Part shown: one piece after another, positions 42,007 to 51,346 of the stretch | How positions within the stretch are numbered: the first letter of the stretch is position 1 | Layout: every line of letters starts with the position of its first letter | Source: Acidobacteriaceae bacterium | GTDB taxonomy: Bacteria; Acidobacteriota; Terriglobia; Terriglobales; Acidobacteriaceae | Reading direction: 5' to 3' | NCBI GenBank assembly: GCA_027323885.1 | Contig: DAHVZT010000035.1 | Span: forward strand, 1-52,674 | DNA: 52,674 nt | Translations under genes and position numbers: made by a program | Notes under the pieces: model-generated | What the model saw: only the letters and a program-made list of their open reading frames with translations | Told to the model about the DNA's origin: nothing | Database searches by the model: none

Positions 42007-43290
42007 ATGAAGTGGAGTCAATACGGCCGGATTACACTGGCCCTGGTTGCGTCCCTGGCTCTTGGACTGAGCATTACAGCCTGCAATCCAAGTTTCACAC
42101 TCGGGTTTGTCTACGCCCTGAACACCAAGTTCAATCCGGGCCAGATCAACGCGTACACGATCGATAGCGTTTCGGGTGCCCTGACGCAGACGGCCAATTC
42201 ACCCTTCAATTCCGGCGGCCAGTATCCAGTCGCGGATGCGGTGGATAACCGCAGCAAGTGGCTCTACGTCGTGCATGAAATCGACAACACGGTCGTCCAG
42301 TTCGCCATCGGCACAGACGGCAAACTTTACAAGCAGCACACCTATAACACGCCGGGAACATACCCGATTGCAGACGCTATCGATCCGAGCAGTAAATACC
42401 TGTTCGTCGTAGATTCCTATGCTCCGGGCTTCAACGGCGTGGCACCCCCCAATGTGAACCCGATCTGCGGCGGCGTGGTGCAGAATGCCGGCAATCTCGT
42501 TCCTGCGCAGGCGAGTTGCGCGAATACGGTCGCCACTCAGGGATGCGTTGTGGTGTACCCCATAAGCTTTGCCGACGGCAGCCTGGGACCTCCCGTTTCC
42601 AAGGGAGGCCAGCGGTGTTTTCCGATCGGACCGGGCCCGGTGCTTGGATCTCAGCCGATCGGAGTCACGGCGGCGGCGTTCGTGGACTATCTTTACGTTG
42701 CGGACCAGGGAACGCACACGGTTTATGCGTATTCGGTGGACTATGCCAATGGCCAGCTAACGCCGCTCCCCACCAACAATTTTCAGGCCGGCGTCAAGCC
42801 CAGCGCGATTCTCAGCGATCCCTCTGGACGGTTTGTCTACGTGACGGACGAGTATGCGAATCAGTTGTTGGGCTTCGACATTCTCACCAACGGAGCTTTG
42901 GAATCCATGGTGAACGGCCCCTTTGCGACAGACTTGTTTCCGTATGCAATGGCGATCGATCCACGGGGAAAGTTCCTGTACGTCACGAACTATAACGCGA
43001 ACGATGTACGCGCCTATGTCATTGATCCTGCGACTGGGAATCCGACGGGTACGACGACAGGGTCCTATGGGACAGGAACATCGCCCACATGCATAACAAT
43101 CGAGCCGGCTTACGGCAGATTTGTCTACACCGCCAATTTCATCGATAACTCCGTCTCCGGATTCGAGCTGGACCCGAAGACGGGAGCGTTGACGACCGTC
43201 CTGAACAGCCCGTTTCCGGCCACTGGCAATCCCACATGCATTGCAGCGGCCGCGAACGGAACCCATCCAGTTCAAAACATCGTTCCGTAG
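42007..43290 (+). CDS. Lactonase-type (YVTN-like) beta-propeller lipoprotein, tandem paralogue of the preceding gene
   Basis: MKWSQYGRITLALVASLALGLSITAC (lipobox ITAC); DPSGRFVYVTDEYANQLLGFDI, DPRGKFLYVTNYNANDVRAYVIDPATG. Confidence 0.87.
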   Translation: MKWSQYGRITLALVASLALGLSITACNPSFTLGFVYALNTKFNPGQINAYTIDSVSGALTQTANSPFNSGGQYPVADAVDNRSKWLYVVHEIDNTVVQFAIGTDGKLYKQHTYNTPGTYPIADAIDPSSKYLFVVDSYAPGFNGVAPPNVNPICGGVVQNAGNLVPAQASCANTVATQGCVVVYPISFADGSLGPPVSKGGQRCFPIGPGPVLGSQPIGVTAAAFVDYLYVADQGTHTVYAYSVDYANGQLTPLPTNNFQAGVKPSAILSDPSGRFVYVTDEYANQLLGFDILTNGALESMVNGPFATDLFPYAMAIDPRGKFLYVTNYNANDVRAYVIDPATGNPTGTTTGSYGTGTSPTCITIEPAYGRFVYTANFIDNSVSGFELDPKTGALTTVLNSPFPATGNPTCIAAAANGTHPVQNIVP

Positions 43291-43303
43291 CGCTCCATAC
43301 CTT

Positions 43304-43338
43304 GAAAAAAAGGTCCGCAGTTGCGGGCCTTTTTTTTT
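43304..43338 (+). terminator. Rho-independent terminator
   Basis: aaaaaaa-GGTCCGC-AGTT-GCGGGCC-TTTTTTTTT: 7-bp stem and T-run. Confidence 0.9.
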
Positions 43339-43392
43339 GCGCTCCCGCTTTTCTTCTTCCACCGTGAAACGGGATAATACAAGCATCGGGTT

Positions 43393-44319
43393 GTGATCGA
43401 GAGACCCGAATCCGGAGGGTCTCTCTTGCAAAGCAAAATCATTTCGGCAAGATGGTCGCAGAGGTTTCTACTGGTCAGCGTGCTCGTGTTGCTGTATCCA
43501 ACCTTTCTTCACGCCCAGAACAACTATGAAATTCAGGTGTATCCGTCTGAAACGATCGCTCCGAAAACCTTGCTGACCGAGCTGCACAGCAACTACACCG
43601 TGGAAGGCAGCACGACCACCCAGTTCGGAATGCTGCCGACGCAAGGCCAGGAGCACGAAACCATTGAGTTGACACAGGGACTCACGAAGTGGTCCGAGCT
43701 GGGCTTTTACATTTTTACCGAAGAGGAAAGTGGCACCGGTGTTCAGTGGGTAGGCGATCACATCCGTCCACGTGTTCGCGCACCGGAAAGCTGGCATCTT
43801 CCGGTTGGGTTGAGCCTCTCGAATGAGATCGGCTATGCACGACCCGATTACGCAAATCCCACGTGGTCGTGGCAGATCATGCCGATTATCGACCAGACGA
43901 TTGGAAAATGGTATTGGTCGGTTAATACCACGATGGACTGGGGAATCCATCCCACAGGGCTGCCTCCAGGCACGCCGCCTGCGCAGGTCCATTATTATTA
44001 CCGCGATGTCTCTCCTCGCGGCCTGACCTTCGGCCCGGCTGCCACTGTCACTTACCAGCCGGACAAGTATTACAACTTCGGCATTGAATATTACGGCTAT
44101 TACGGGGAATTTGGACATTTCGTTTCGCTGCACAATCAGCAGCAGCAGTTCTTTCCGGTGGTCAATCTTTTCGTTTCGCCTAAGTGGGAGATCAATTTCG
44201 GCGCGGGCTGGGGCGCAACGGCTTCCACCGATCACCTGATCGTAAAAGCCATCATCGGTCACTACTTCAACTGGGGAAATCCCAGAAAGCATCCGCAAAA
44301 AGCACCTTTTGTGCGTTGA
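43393..44319 (+). CDS. Exported, probably outer-membrane beta-barrel-like protein of unknown function
   Basis: Signal-like RFLLVSVLVLLYPTFLHAQ; aromatic alternating segments (KYYNFGIEYYGYYGEFGHF, KWEINFGAGWG). Confidence 0.65.
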   Translation: MIERPESGGSLLQSKIISARWSQRFLLVSVLVLLYPTFLHAQNNYEIQVYPSETIAPKTLLTELHSNYTVEGSTTTQFGMLPTQGQEHETIELTQGLTKWSELGFYIFTEEESGTGVQWVGDHIRPRVRAPESWHLPVGLSLSNEIGYARPDYANPTWSWQIMPIIDQTIGKWYWSVNTTMDWGIHPTGLPPGTPPAQVHYYYRDVSPRGLTFGPAATVTYQPDKYYNFGIEYYGYYGEFGHFVSLHNQQQQFFPVVNLFVSPKWEINFGAGWGATASTDHLIVKAIIGHYFNWGNPRKHPQKAPFVR

Positions 44320-44337
44320 CCAAGTATCCTACCGACC

Positions 44338-45309
44338 ATGGCGTATTTTCTCGGGTTCGATGGGGGCGGCACCAAAACGGAATGCTCGCTGGCGCGCGAC
44401 GAGATGATCGTCGCACGCGCAAGCAGCGGCACCATCAAGCTGATGCGCACGAGCAGCGAGCAGGCGGAAAAGAATCTGGATGAATTGCTGCAGTCCATCG
44501 TCGCGCAAACATGTCTCGACCTGCAGACCATTTCCTGCACATGTGTAGGAATCGCGGGCAATTCCATTCCACGCATTGGTGAGTTCGTTCGCCAGTCACT
44601 GCATGCGCGCATCGGCGGCCAGGTACTGCTCGCCGGGGACCAGGAGATTGCGCTGGATGCTGCATTCCATGGCGGGGCGGGAGTCATGGTCATTGCCGGC
44701 ACAGGATCAAATCTGATCGCGCGATCCACCTCTGGGAAGCTCATCTATATCGGCGGCTGGGGCCCGGCGGTGGCCGACGAGGGTTCCGGCAACTGGATAG
44801 GAAAGCAGGCGGTTCGGTCGATTTTTGAAGCTTTCGACTACGGGGAGAAAACGCTGCTTCATGCGAAGGTGCTGTCCGCCTGGAACTTGCCGGAAGAGAT
44901 GGGCGCTTTGATCGATCGGGCCAACGAGAGTCCGGGGCCGGATTTTTCAAGGCTTACGCCAATCGTCGTTGAGTGCGCGAGGATGGGAGACAGTTACGCC
45001 AGTCGCATTCTGCAGCGGGCCGGAGAAGACCTGGGCCGATATGCGGCTCTGGCTATCCGAAGATCGCTTGATCTGGGGCAAGGGAGCGGAGCAGCTTCGG
45101 AACGAAGTGAATTTCCTGAAGTGGCGTTCAGCGGCAGCGTGCTGCGGTGCATACCGGAAGTACGAGACCGGATGGCCGCTGTGATCCGGCGGGAATTTCC
45201 TGCGGCCCGGGTCCACCTGGAAGCGGTCGATCCGGTTGAAGGTGCTCTGTGGAGGGCACGAGAGGCGTTCCGGCGCCAAGGAACAAATTCCGAGTTGCGC
45301 GGGTCATAG
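44338..45309 (+). CDS. BadF/BadG/BcrA-type ATPase family protein, probable N-acetylglucosamine kinase
   Basis: YFLGFDGGGTKTECSLA; VMVIAGTGSNLIAR; GGWGPAVADEGSGNWIGKQAV. Confidence 0.87.
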   Translation: MAYFLGFDGGGTKTECSLARDEMIVARASSGTIKLMRTSSEQAEKNLDELLQSIVAQTCLDLQTISCTCVGIAGNSIPRIGEFVRQSLHARIGGQVLLAGDQEIALDAAFHGGAGVMVIAGTGSNLIARSTSGKLIYIGGWGPAVADEGSGNWIGKQAVRSIFEAFDYGEKTLLHAKVLSAWNLPEEMGALIDRANESPGPDFSRLTPIVVECARMGDSYASRILQRAGEDLGRYAALAIRRSLDLGQGSGAASERSEFPEVAFSGSVLRCIPEVRDRMAAVIRREFPAARVHLEAVDPVEGALWRAREAFRRQGTNSELRGS

Positions 45310-46473
45310 CGTGACGATGTTGCCGTTAAGCAGAACCTTCTGCACTTCTCCCGCCGCAGATAAAACAGTGATGTTGGCGGCTCGCCCGGAAGCCAGCTCG
45401 CCATACTGATCCGAAAAGCCGGTGAGGGCAGCGGGGTTGGTGGATGCATACTGCACTGCGGTGGTGTAGGGTGCCTGCGTAAACTCCACGAAATTCCGGA
45501 TGGCCTTGTCGAGCGTCAACACGCTGCCCGCCAGGACTCCCTCGCGCGTGCAGCGCCCATTGGCGACGGTGACATCCAGATTGCCGAGGCGATACTCGCC
45601 GTCAGGCATTCCCGTGGCGCTCATTGCATCGGTAATGAGTATGCCGCGATCGAGACACTTCGCTCGATGAAACAGGCGAACCAGCAATGGATCGACATGA
45701 ATTCCGTCGCAGATGAGTTCCGCAAAAAGCCCGGCCTGATCGAGCACCACCGCCAAAAGACCCGGTTCGCGGTGATCGAGCGGACGCATGGCGTTGAAGG
45801 TGTGGGTTGCGCTGACGGCTCCGGCTGCGATTCCGCGAAGCGCCTCCGTGGTTTTTGCGTTGCTATGACCCAGACTGACGCGAATGCCCATACCGCTCGC
45901 GGTGCGGATCAATTCATCCGCACCCGGCAGTTCGGGGGCAACCGTCATGAGCAGAATGTGTCCTCTCGCTGCCTCCCAAAAGCGCTGCAAAAGCTCGACG
46001 GAAGGAACCTGAAGATCTTCAGGAGGATGGACACCACGCTTCTCGTGAGAGAGAAAAGGCCCTTCCAGATGAATGCCCAGAGGCCGCGCGCCGGAATCGC
46101 TGCCGGACCGTTCGCTCTCTTCGATGAATTTTGACAGTGCATCCAGCGAGCGAAAGATGGATTCCAGAGGCGCAGTCATGGTGGTGGGCAGATAAGCTCC
46201 TACCCCGTGCCTGGCCAGAAACTTTCCGACCGAGCGAAAGCCGTCTGGGTTGGAATTCATCAGATCATGTCCCATCGCTCCGTGGGTATGAACATCCAGA
46301 TAGGATGGCACCAGTGTGGCCCCGGGAAAATCCATCGACTCTGAATTGGGGGGGACCTCCAGAGCACCGCGCGAGGCGATGCTGGAAATGAAACCGTCCT
46401 CCATGATGACGACGGGTTCCTCAATTTCAGTATGGGGAGTAAGCAGACGAGCTGCGGTCAAAACTGTGCGCAT
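45304..46473 (-). CDS. nagA: N-acetylglucosamine-6-phosphate deacetylase (ATG at 46473; ORF track start 46530)
   Basis: VPSYLDVHTHGAMGHDLMN; GIHLEGPFLSHEKRGVHP; VSLGHSNAKTTEALRGIAAGAVSATHTFNAMRPLDHREPG; LITDAMSATGMPDGEY. Confidence 0.94.
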   Translation of the reverse strand: MRTVLTAARLLTPHTEIEEPVVIMEDGFISSIASRGALEVPPNSESMDFPGATLVPSYLDVHTHGAMGHDLMNSNPDGFRSVGKFLARHGVGAYLPTTMTAPLESIFRSLDALSKFIEESERSGSDSGARPLGIHLEGPFLSHEKRGVHPPEDLQVPSVELLQRFWEAARGHILLMTVAPELPGADELIRTASGMGIRVSLGHSNAKTTEALRGIAAGAVSATHTFNAMRPLDHREPGLLAVVLDQAGLFAELICDGIHVDPLLVRLFHRAKCLDRGILITDAMSATGMPDGEYRLGNLDVTVANGRCTREGVLAGSVLTLDKAIRNFVEFTQAPYTTAVQYASTNPAALTGFSDQYGELASGRAANITVLSAAGEVQKVLLNGNIVTL

Positions 46474-46798
46474 GTGGGATTCCAAAAAAATGAAGGCAAG
46501 TGCAAGGCGCATACGCCGGGAGAGCGCCACGTGCTCAGTATAGCTTCGTTCAGGCGAGGTTAGCAGGAGCGGACCTTCGCCATTTTGGCCAATCGCGTCT
46601 TTTCAGGACTTCGCATAGGAAGGGCAAGGAGGAGCGTGCGTCTGAGACAGTGTCGGGGGGAGATGGGAAATGAGTGAGGAGATGGCGGGCTAACTGCCGC
46701 GCGTGGAAGGAGCCGCGCCTGGGAAGAAAAACGTTCGCCCCAGCGCTCAGCAATAGAGGATTAATATAGAACAATCGAATTCTGAAGTTCTGATACCT

Positions 46799-47947
46799 AT
46801 GACAATGCAGGTTTCGCACTCACCGGAAGTAGAACGGCAATTCCCACATGCGATGCTGCGCGAAATTTTCGAACAGCCACAGGCCATGGACCGCACCATG
46901 GATCATTACCTGCGTCAAGGGCGGCTTGCACCCGAGGTGCTGCAGTCGGCACACCGGGTATTGCTGGGGCATGAACGCGTTGTCATTGCCGCCAGCGGCT
47001 CCAGCCGGCACGCCGGATTGGCTGGAGAGATTATGCTGGAGGACATTGCAGGCCTGGCGATCGATGTGGAATACGCAAGCGAATACTGCTATCGCTCGAC
47101 ACACACCCTGAACAACCCCGCGGTGATCGTGATCTCCCAGTCCGGCGAAACGGCAGATACTCTGGCGGCGCTGCGCGAGGCGCACTCCCGCGGCCTGCAA
47201 ACCGCAGCGATCACGAATCGCGCCGGATCGACAATGGCGAGCGAGGCTCGCGCAAGCCTGCCAGTATGCGCCGGACCGGAAAAAGCGATTCCGGCAACCA
47301 AAAGCTTTACAGGGCAATTGCTGGTGCTCTATCTGCTGGCGCTTTCTCTGGCGCACCAGCGCGGACGCATGACGCTGAATGTGGCGGGCTCGTTTTGCGC
47401 CGAGGCGCGTCAACTTCCGGAATTCATCAACAACGCTCTACCGGTTTGGCAGCAGCAGGTACATGAACTGGCAAAGAGTTTCCGCCACGCGAGCGCGTTT
47501 TTGTTTCTGGGCCGGGGCATACATTACGCCATTGCCCGCGAAGGCGCTCTGAAGCTTAAGGAGGCATCGCTCATCCATGCCGAAGGATATCCGGCGGGAG
47601 AACTGAAGCACGGGCCGAATGCGCTTGTCGGTCCAGAAACTCCGGTGGTCGTTCTGGCTACTCGCGACGTAAGCGATCGTGATTCTGTGATGCGCTACAG
47701 CAAAGTGGTCCAACTGCTGAGAGATCTCAAAGCGCAGGGCGCTTCCGTTTTGGCGCTCGCCAACGAGGGCGATACGGAGATCGAGCACCTCAGCCAGCAT
47801 TGCGTCTTTATTCCCCCATGCAATGAATATCTACTGCCGTTGTGCGAGGTTGTTCCGCTGCAGCTCTTCGCGTATGAGATGGCTCTGCTTCACGGCCGCA
47901 ATGTCGACAATCCGCGAAACCTGGTCAAAGCAGTCGTTGAGGAGTAG
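46799..47947 (+). CDS. GlmS isomerase-like double-SIS protein lacking the glutaminase domain; probable glucosamine-6-phosphate deaminase (NagB-II type)
   Basis: FPHAMLREIFEQPQAMDRTM, VIVISQSGETADTLAALREA, LGRGIHYAIAREGALKLKEASLIHAEGYPAGELKHGPNAL, DNPRNLVKAVVEE align with the C-terminal GlmS half; no N-terminal Cys1 domain. Confidence 0.9.
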   Translation: MTMQVSHSPEVERQFPHAMLREIFEQPQAMDRTMDHYLRQGRLAPEVLQSAHRVLLGHERVVIAASGSSRHAGLAGEIMLEDIAGLAIDVEYASEYCYRSTHTLNNPAVIVISQSGETADTLAALREAHSRGLQTAAITNRAGSTMASEARASLPVCAGPEKAIPATKSFTGQLLVLYLLALSLAHQRGRMTLNVAGSFCAEARQLPEFINNALPVWQQQVHELAKSFRHASAFLFLGRGIHYAIAREGALKLKEASLIHAEGYPAGELKHGPNALVGPETPVVVLATRDVSDRDSVMRYSKVVQLLRDLKAQGASVLALANEGDTEIEHLSQHCVFIPPCNEYLLPLCEVVPLQLFAYEMALLHGRNVDNPRNLVKAVVEE

Positions 47948-48008
47948 GGGCCGCCTGGGTGGCTGCTTCCGACTTTTCGCACACGAGCAATCTGATAAAT
48001 ATATTTCT

Positions 48009-48740
48009 ATGTCTCTTGCGCATCTCTCCCGTAGAAAGTTTTTGACTACCGCAGCCTTAGGCTCGGCGGCAGCGGCGTCCAGCATCGGTCTGTCGCAAAC
48101 CGGCAACCGGGAGGAGCCCAACACCTTTTATGCGCGGGGCGACTGGAAATTCTCCGAGTTCCACAAACTGCTACGCGCCCGTCGGACAATCAAGCAGGTA
48201 TTCGACTCCACCAATCCCGATGGAGAAAATCTTTCCCTGCACATCCATAACGCGTTGACCGGGCTGGAACGTGGATTCGGAATCGCCCCAAAACAGATAA
48301 TGATGGTCGCTGCGCTGCGTGCGGGAGCGAACGTGCTGAACTTCGATGATTATGCATGGAAAAAATACAAATTGGGTGCGGCGTTCAAGCTCAATGATCC
48401 TGTCACCGGAAAGCCCGCCGAGCGCAACATTTACTTTGCTTCCAAGATTGCGCCAGACGGAAAATACGCGACCGATGACCCGAACAATCCGCATTCCATC
48501 GATAGAGACTGGACACTACAGGCACTCCAGCGGCGTGGCGTACAGTTGTTGAGCTGTCATGCGGCAACGGAAGGATTGGCGGGATCTGCCGTCGAACGTC
48601 TCAAGTTGAAGGTGACGCAGGAGGCGGTTGCGCGCGATTTGCTGGCGCACATGCTCCCCGGAGTAATCTCCGTGCCCAGCATGGTTTCCGCAATCCCGGT
48701 CCTGGAATTGCAAGGTCACTTCGCCTACGTGCGACTGTAG
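48009..48740 (+). CDS. Tat-signal-containing exported protein of unknown function
   Basis: MSLAHLSRRKFLTTAALGSAAAASSIGLSQ (SRRKFL twin-arginine motif). Confidence 0.75.
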   Translation: MSLAHLSRRKFLTTAALGSAAAASSIGLSQTGNREEPNTFYARGDWKFSEFHKLLRARRTIKQVFDSTNPDGENLSLHIHNALTGLERGFGIAPKQIMMVAALRAGANVLNFDDYAWKKYKLGAAFKLNDPVTGKPAERNIYFASKIAPDGKYATDDPNNPHSIDRDWTLQALQRRGVQLLSCHAATEGLAGSAVERLKLKVTQEAVARDLLAHMLPGVISVPSMVSAIPVLELQGHFAYVRL

Positions 48741-48798
48741 GCGAACTGCCGAATCCGATCACGTAGATCCCGGTTTCCGCACTGCTCTGGAGTCCAGT

Positions 48799-50589
48799 AT
48801 GACCACAGCAAACGAGTCCGGCTCGTTTCGCGACTCAGCGGCTGGGTTCAAGGGAGTCTGGCCAAGAGATTTCCCCTTAGCGGCCCCGGCAGCCGATAGA
48901 ATCACTCCAGAGCCCATGGAAGTTGCCCAGCAGGACCCGTTGAAAGACCGAGCAGTCGGAAATTTGCAGAACAAGGCTGCGCGCCGGGCAAGCGGCATCC
49001 GGCCGAACTGGCTGCGGCTTTCCCATGAACACACCGCATTTTCGGCCACCATCCTGCTGATGGCATCCACCATGTTGTCGCGGGTCATTGGCCTTGTACG
49101 TGTCAAGGTCATCGCGTATCTTTTCGGTGCCGGATCTCTCACGGATGCGTACAACGCGGCGTTTCAACTGCCGGACATGCTGACTTATCTTTTGGTGGGC
49201 GGCACCGCATCCATCACTTTCATCACCATCCTGAGCCGCTATCGCGAACAGGGGCGCGAGCACGAAGGGGAGCAAGCGCTCTCCGTAATTCTGAGCGTGA
49301 TGCTGCTGGTGCTGGGAGCCGCGGTCCTATTCGGCGAAGTTTTCGCACCATTCTATACACGGACTTTTTTTCCCGGATTCGATACAGAGAAGGCCGCGCT
49401 CTGCACACATATGACGCGCATTCTGTTGCCCGCGCAGTTGTGCTTCTTCGTTGGTGGCGTTTTGGCGGCAGCACTGCTGGTTCGAAAGCAGTTTGCGTGG
49501 CAGGCGGTATCCTCCCTGTTCTACAGCCTGGGAATCATAATGGGCGGCGTGCTCCTTCACAAATACCTGGGCATATCCTCGCTGGCGGTGGGGGCTGTAG
49601 CCGGGGTCATTGCAGGTCCGCTCCTGCTTAACTACGTGGGGACGCGGCGGATCGGCCTGCGACTCCGATTTTCCTTGCAGTTGTCCCACCCCGGCCTACG
49701 GGAGTGGATACGTCTTTCGGTTCCGCTTATGATCGGCGTCTCTCTGGTGACGGCGGATACATGGATTCTTTCCTATTTCGCGTCCGAAGGGCGCGGAGAA
49801 ATTTCGAAGCTGCTGTATGCGAAGACGCTTTTTACCGCGCCTATGGCGATGCTGGGGCAAGCGGCAGGTGCTGCTTCCATGCCGTTCTTTGCCGCTCTGG
49901 CGGGACAGAAAAAATTCAGTGATTTTGCGCTGGCAGTGAATCGAACGGTTACGCGCATCTTCGCCTTCGCATTTTTGCTTTCAGCATGGATGATTGGACT
50001 ATCTCACCCGGCGGTCGAGCTGGTACTGAGGGGTGGCCTGTTTAGCCACTCGGATGTGGGCCAGACTGCGGTCTTTTTCACGCTATTCGCTGGTTCGCTG
50101 TGCTTCTGGTCAGCGCAGGCGATCTATGCGCGCGCATTCTATGCGGCAGGCAATACCCTTACGCCCATGACGGCCAGCACACTGGTAACGGTGGCGAGCA
50201 TCCCGGTGTATTGGCTGCTGTTTCACCATCTGGGCGCACGGGGCCTGGCAATCGCCTCCGACTGCGGCATCGTGGTGCAAACCCTGGCGCTGGCAGGTCT
50301 GCTGCATGCCAAAGGTCTGGTTCGCTGGAGCGGTCTGGAGTTTAGCGAGCTGACCCGCGCACTGGGCGCGGCCCTCCTCGGCTTTGCCGCTCTCAACGGG
50401 GTTTTGCGCATTCTGCCTGCGCCGCCGATCTACTGGGCGCGCGATCTGGTACAGATCGTCTGCGGAACATTGGCATGGTTTGGAGCCGCATGGTTCGTGC
50501 TGCATTTCACGGGCTCTCACCTGCCGCAGCAGTTGACCCGTCGAATCCGCCATCGCGATACTGCCGGGGCGCCACCGATTGCGTCCTGA
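48799..50589 (+). CDS. murJ: MurJ/MviN lipid II flippase (true start may be internal, e.g. ATG near 48916)
   Basis: ASTMLSRVIGLVRVKVIAYLFGAGSLTDAYNAAFQLPDMLTYLLVGGTASITFI; many TM helices. Confidence 0.93.
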   Translation: MTTANESGSFRDSAAGFKGVWPRDFPLAAPAADRITPEPMEVAQQDPLKDRAVGNLQNKAARRASGIRPNWLRLSHEHTAFSATILLMASTMLSRVIGLVRVKVIAYLFGAGSLTDAYNAAFQLPDMLTYLLVGGTASITFITILSRYREQGREHEGEQALSVILSVMLLVLGAAVLFGEVFAPFYTRTFFPGFDTEKAALCTHMTRILLPAQLCFFVGGVLAAALLVRKQFAWQAVSSLFYSLGIIMGGVLLHKYLGISSLAVGAVAGVIAGPLLLNYVGTRRIGLRLRFSLQLSHPGLREWIRLSVPLMIGVSLVTADTWILSYFASEGRGEISKLLYAKTLFTAPMAMLGQAAGAASMPFFAALAGQKKFSDFALAVNRTVTRIFAFAFLLSAWMIGLSHPAVELVLRGGLFSHSDVGQTAVFFTLFAGSLCFWSAQAIYARAFYAAGNTLTPMTASTLVTVASIPVYWLLFHHLGARGLAIASDCGIVVQTLALAGLLHAKGLVRWSGLEFSELTRALGAALLGFAALNGVLRILPAPPIYWARDLVQIVCGTLAWFGAAWFVLHFTGSHLPQQLTRRIRHRDTAGAPPIAS

Positions 50590-50627
50590 AGGCGGTGCGC
50601 AGTTGCAAAAAAGGGGGAGAAAATACC

Positions 50628-50828
50628 GTGCAACCGTACGACGATAACGTGGCGCTCAGCGCGCCTGAGACTCGCGATGAAGACTACTACTTCGATGGGC
50701 CCTATCTCGTCTTCACGGTTGCGTACCATCTTAAGCGGGGATTTTGCTGCCAGTCTGGTTGCCGTCATTGCCCCTACGGCTTTCCGAACGCGCCTGCCAG
50801 CGCAAAGGAAGAGATGAAAAAAGAATGA
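50628..50828 (+). CDS. DUF5522-like small cysteine-containing protein
   Basis: GTG 50628; YYFDGPYLVFTVAYHLKRGFCCQSGCRHCPYGFPNA (CCxxxCxxCP). Confidence 0.8.
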   Translation: MQPYDDNVALSAPETRDEDYYFDGPYLVFTVAYHLKRGFCCQSGCRHCPYGFPNAPASAKEEMKKE

Positions 50829-51241
50829 CGAAGAATCCAGAACAGGAGTACAGGCTTCAACACTTTTGGGGTGTAACGGTCTTTTCGCTGGGAATTCTGT
50901 GGGGAATGGCCAACCTTATTTATTTTCCTATCGCCGCTTTGACGAGCATTCGCGGTAGTTCCTGGCTCGAGGTTGGCGTGATCCTCACGGGCGGCATCAT
51001 CACACTCGCAGCGTCAGCAGGTGCTTTCTTTCAGCGGCGTTTTGCGTCCATGGTGTTGATGTCGATGGGTCTTCCTCTTCTGGGTATTGCGATTGGCGGA
51101 CAGTTTCTTTCTCAGCTGAGCGCCTCCGGAATCATCAATATTGCGCTTATGGTGCTTTCTGGCGGCGTGATGTTTGGTCTGGGAGTATTCGGCTGGATTA
51201 CGGAACGCAGAGGATGGCCGGTCCTGCGCGAGCCGAGATAA
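50825..51241 (+). CDS. Small integral membrane protein of unknown function
   Basis: ATG 50825 overlaps previous stop (ATGA); four hydrophobic segments. Confidence 0.72.
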   Translation: MTKNPEQEYRLQHFWGVTVFSLGILWGMANLIYFPIAALTSIRGSSWLEVGVILTGGIITLAASAGAFFQRRFASMVLMSMGLPLLGIAIGGQFLSQLSASGIINIALMVLSGGVMFGLGVFGWITERRGWPVLREPR

Positions 51242-51346
51242 GGTCTCCAGCCGCGGTTGACATGCGAACGCGTCTTGCGGCTGTTCACTCGCGATAGGAA
51301 GGAATAGGATTTCAGGTTGGGATGCTTCCCGCCATGGAGTGCCGCA

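Noticed and set aside
46550-46819. 89-aa minus-strand ORF in the nagA/SIS intergenic region
   Set aside because: No motif, no evident ribosome-binding site, and it overlaps the SIS gene start; more likely regulatory DNA.
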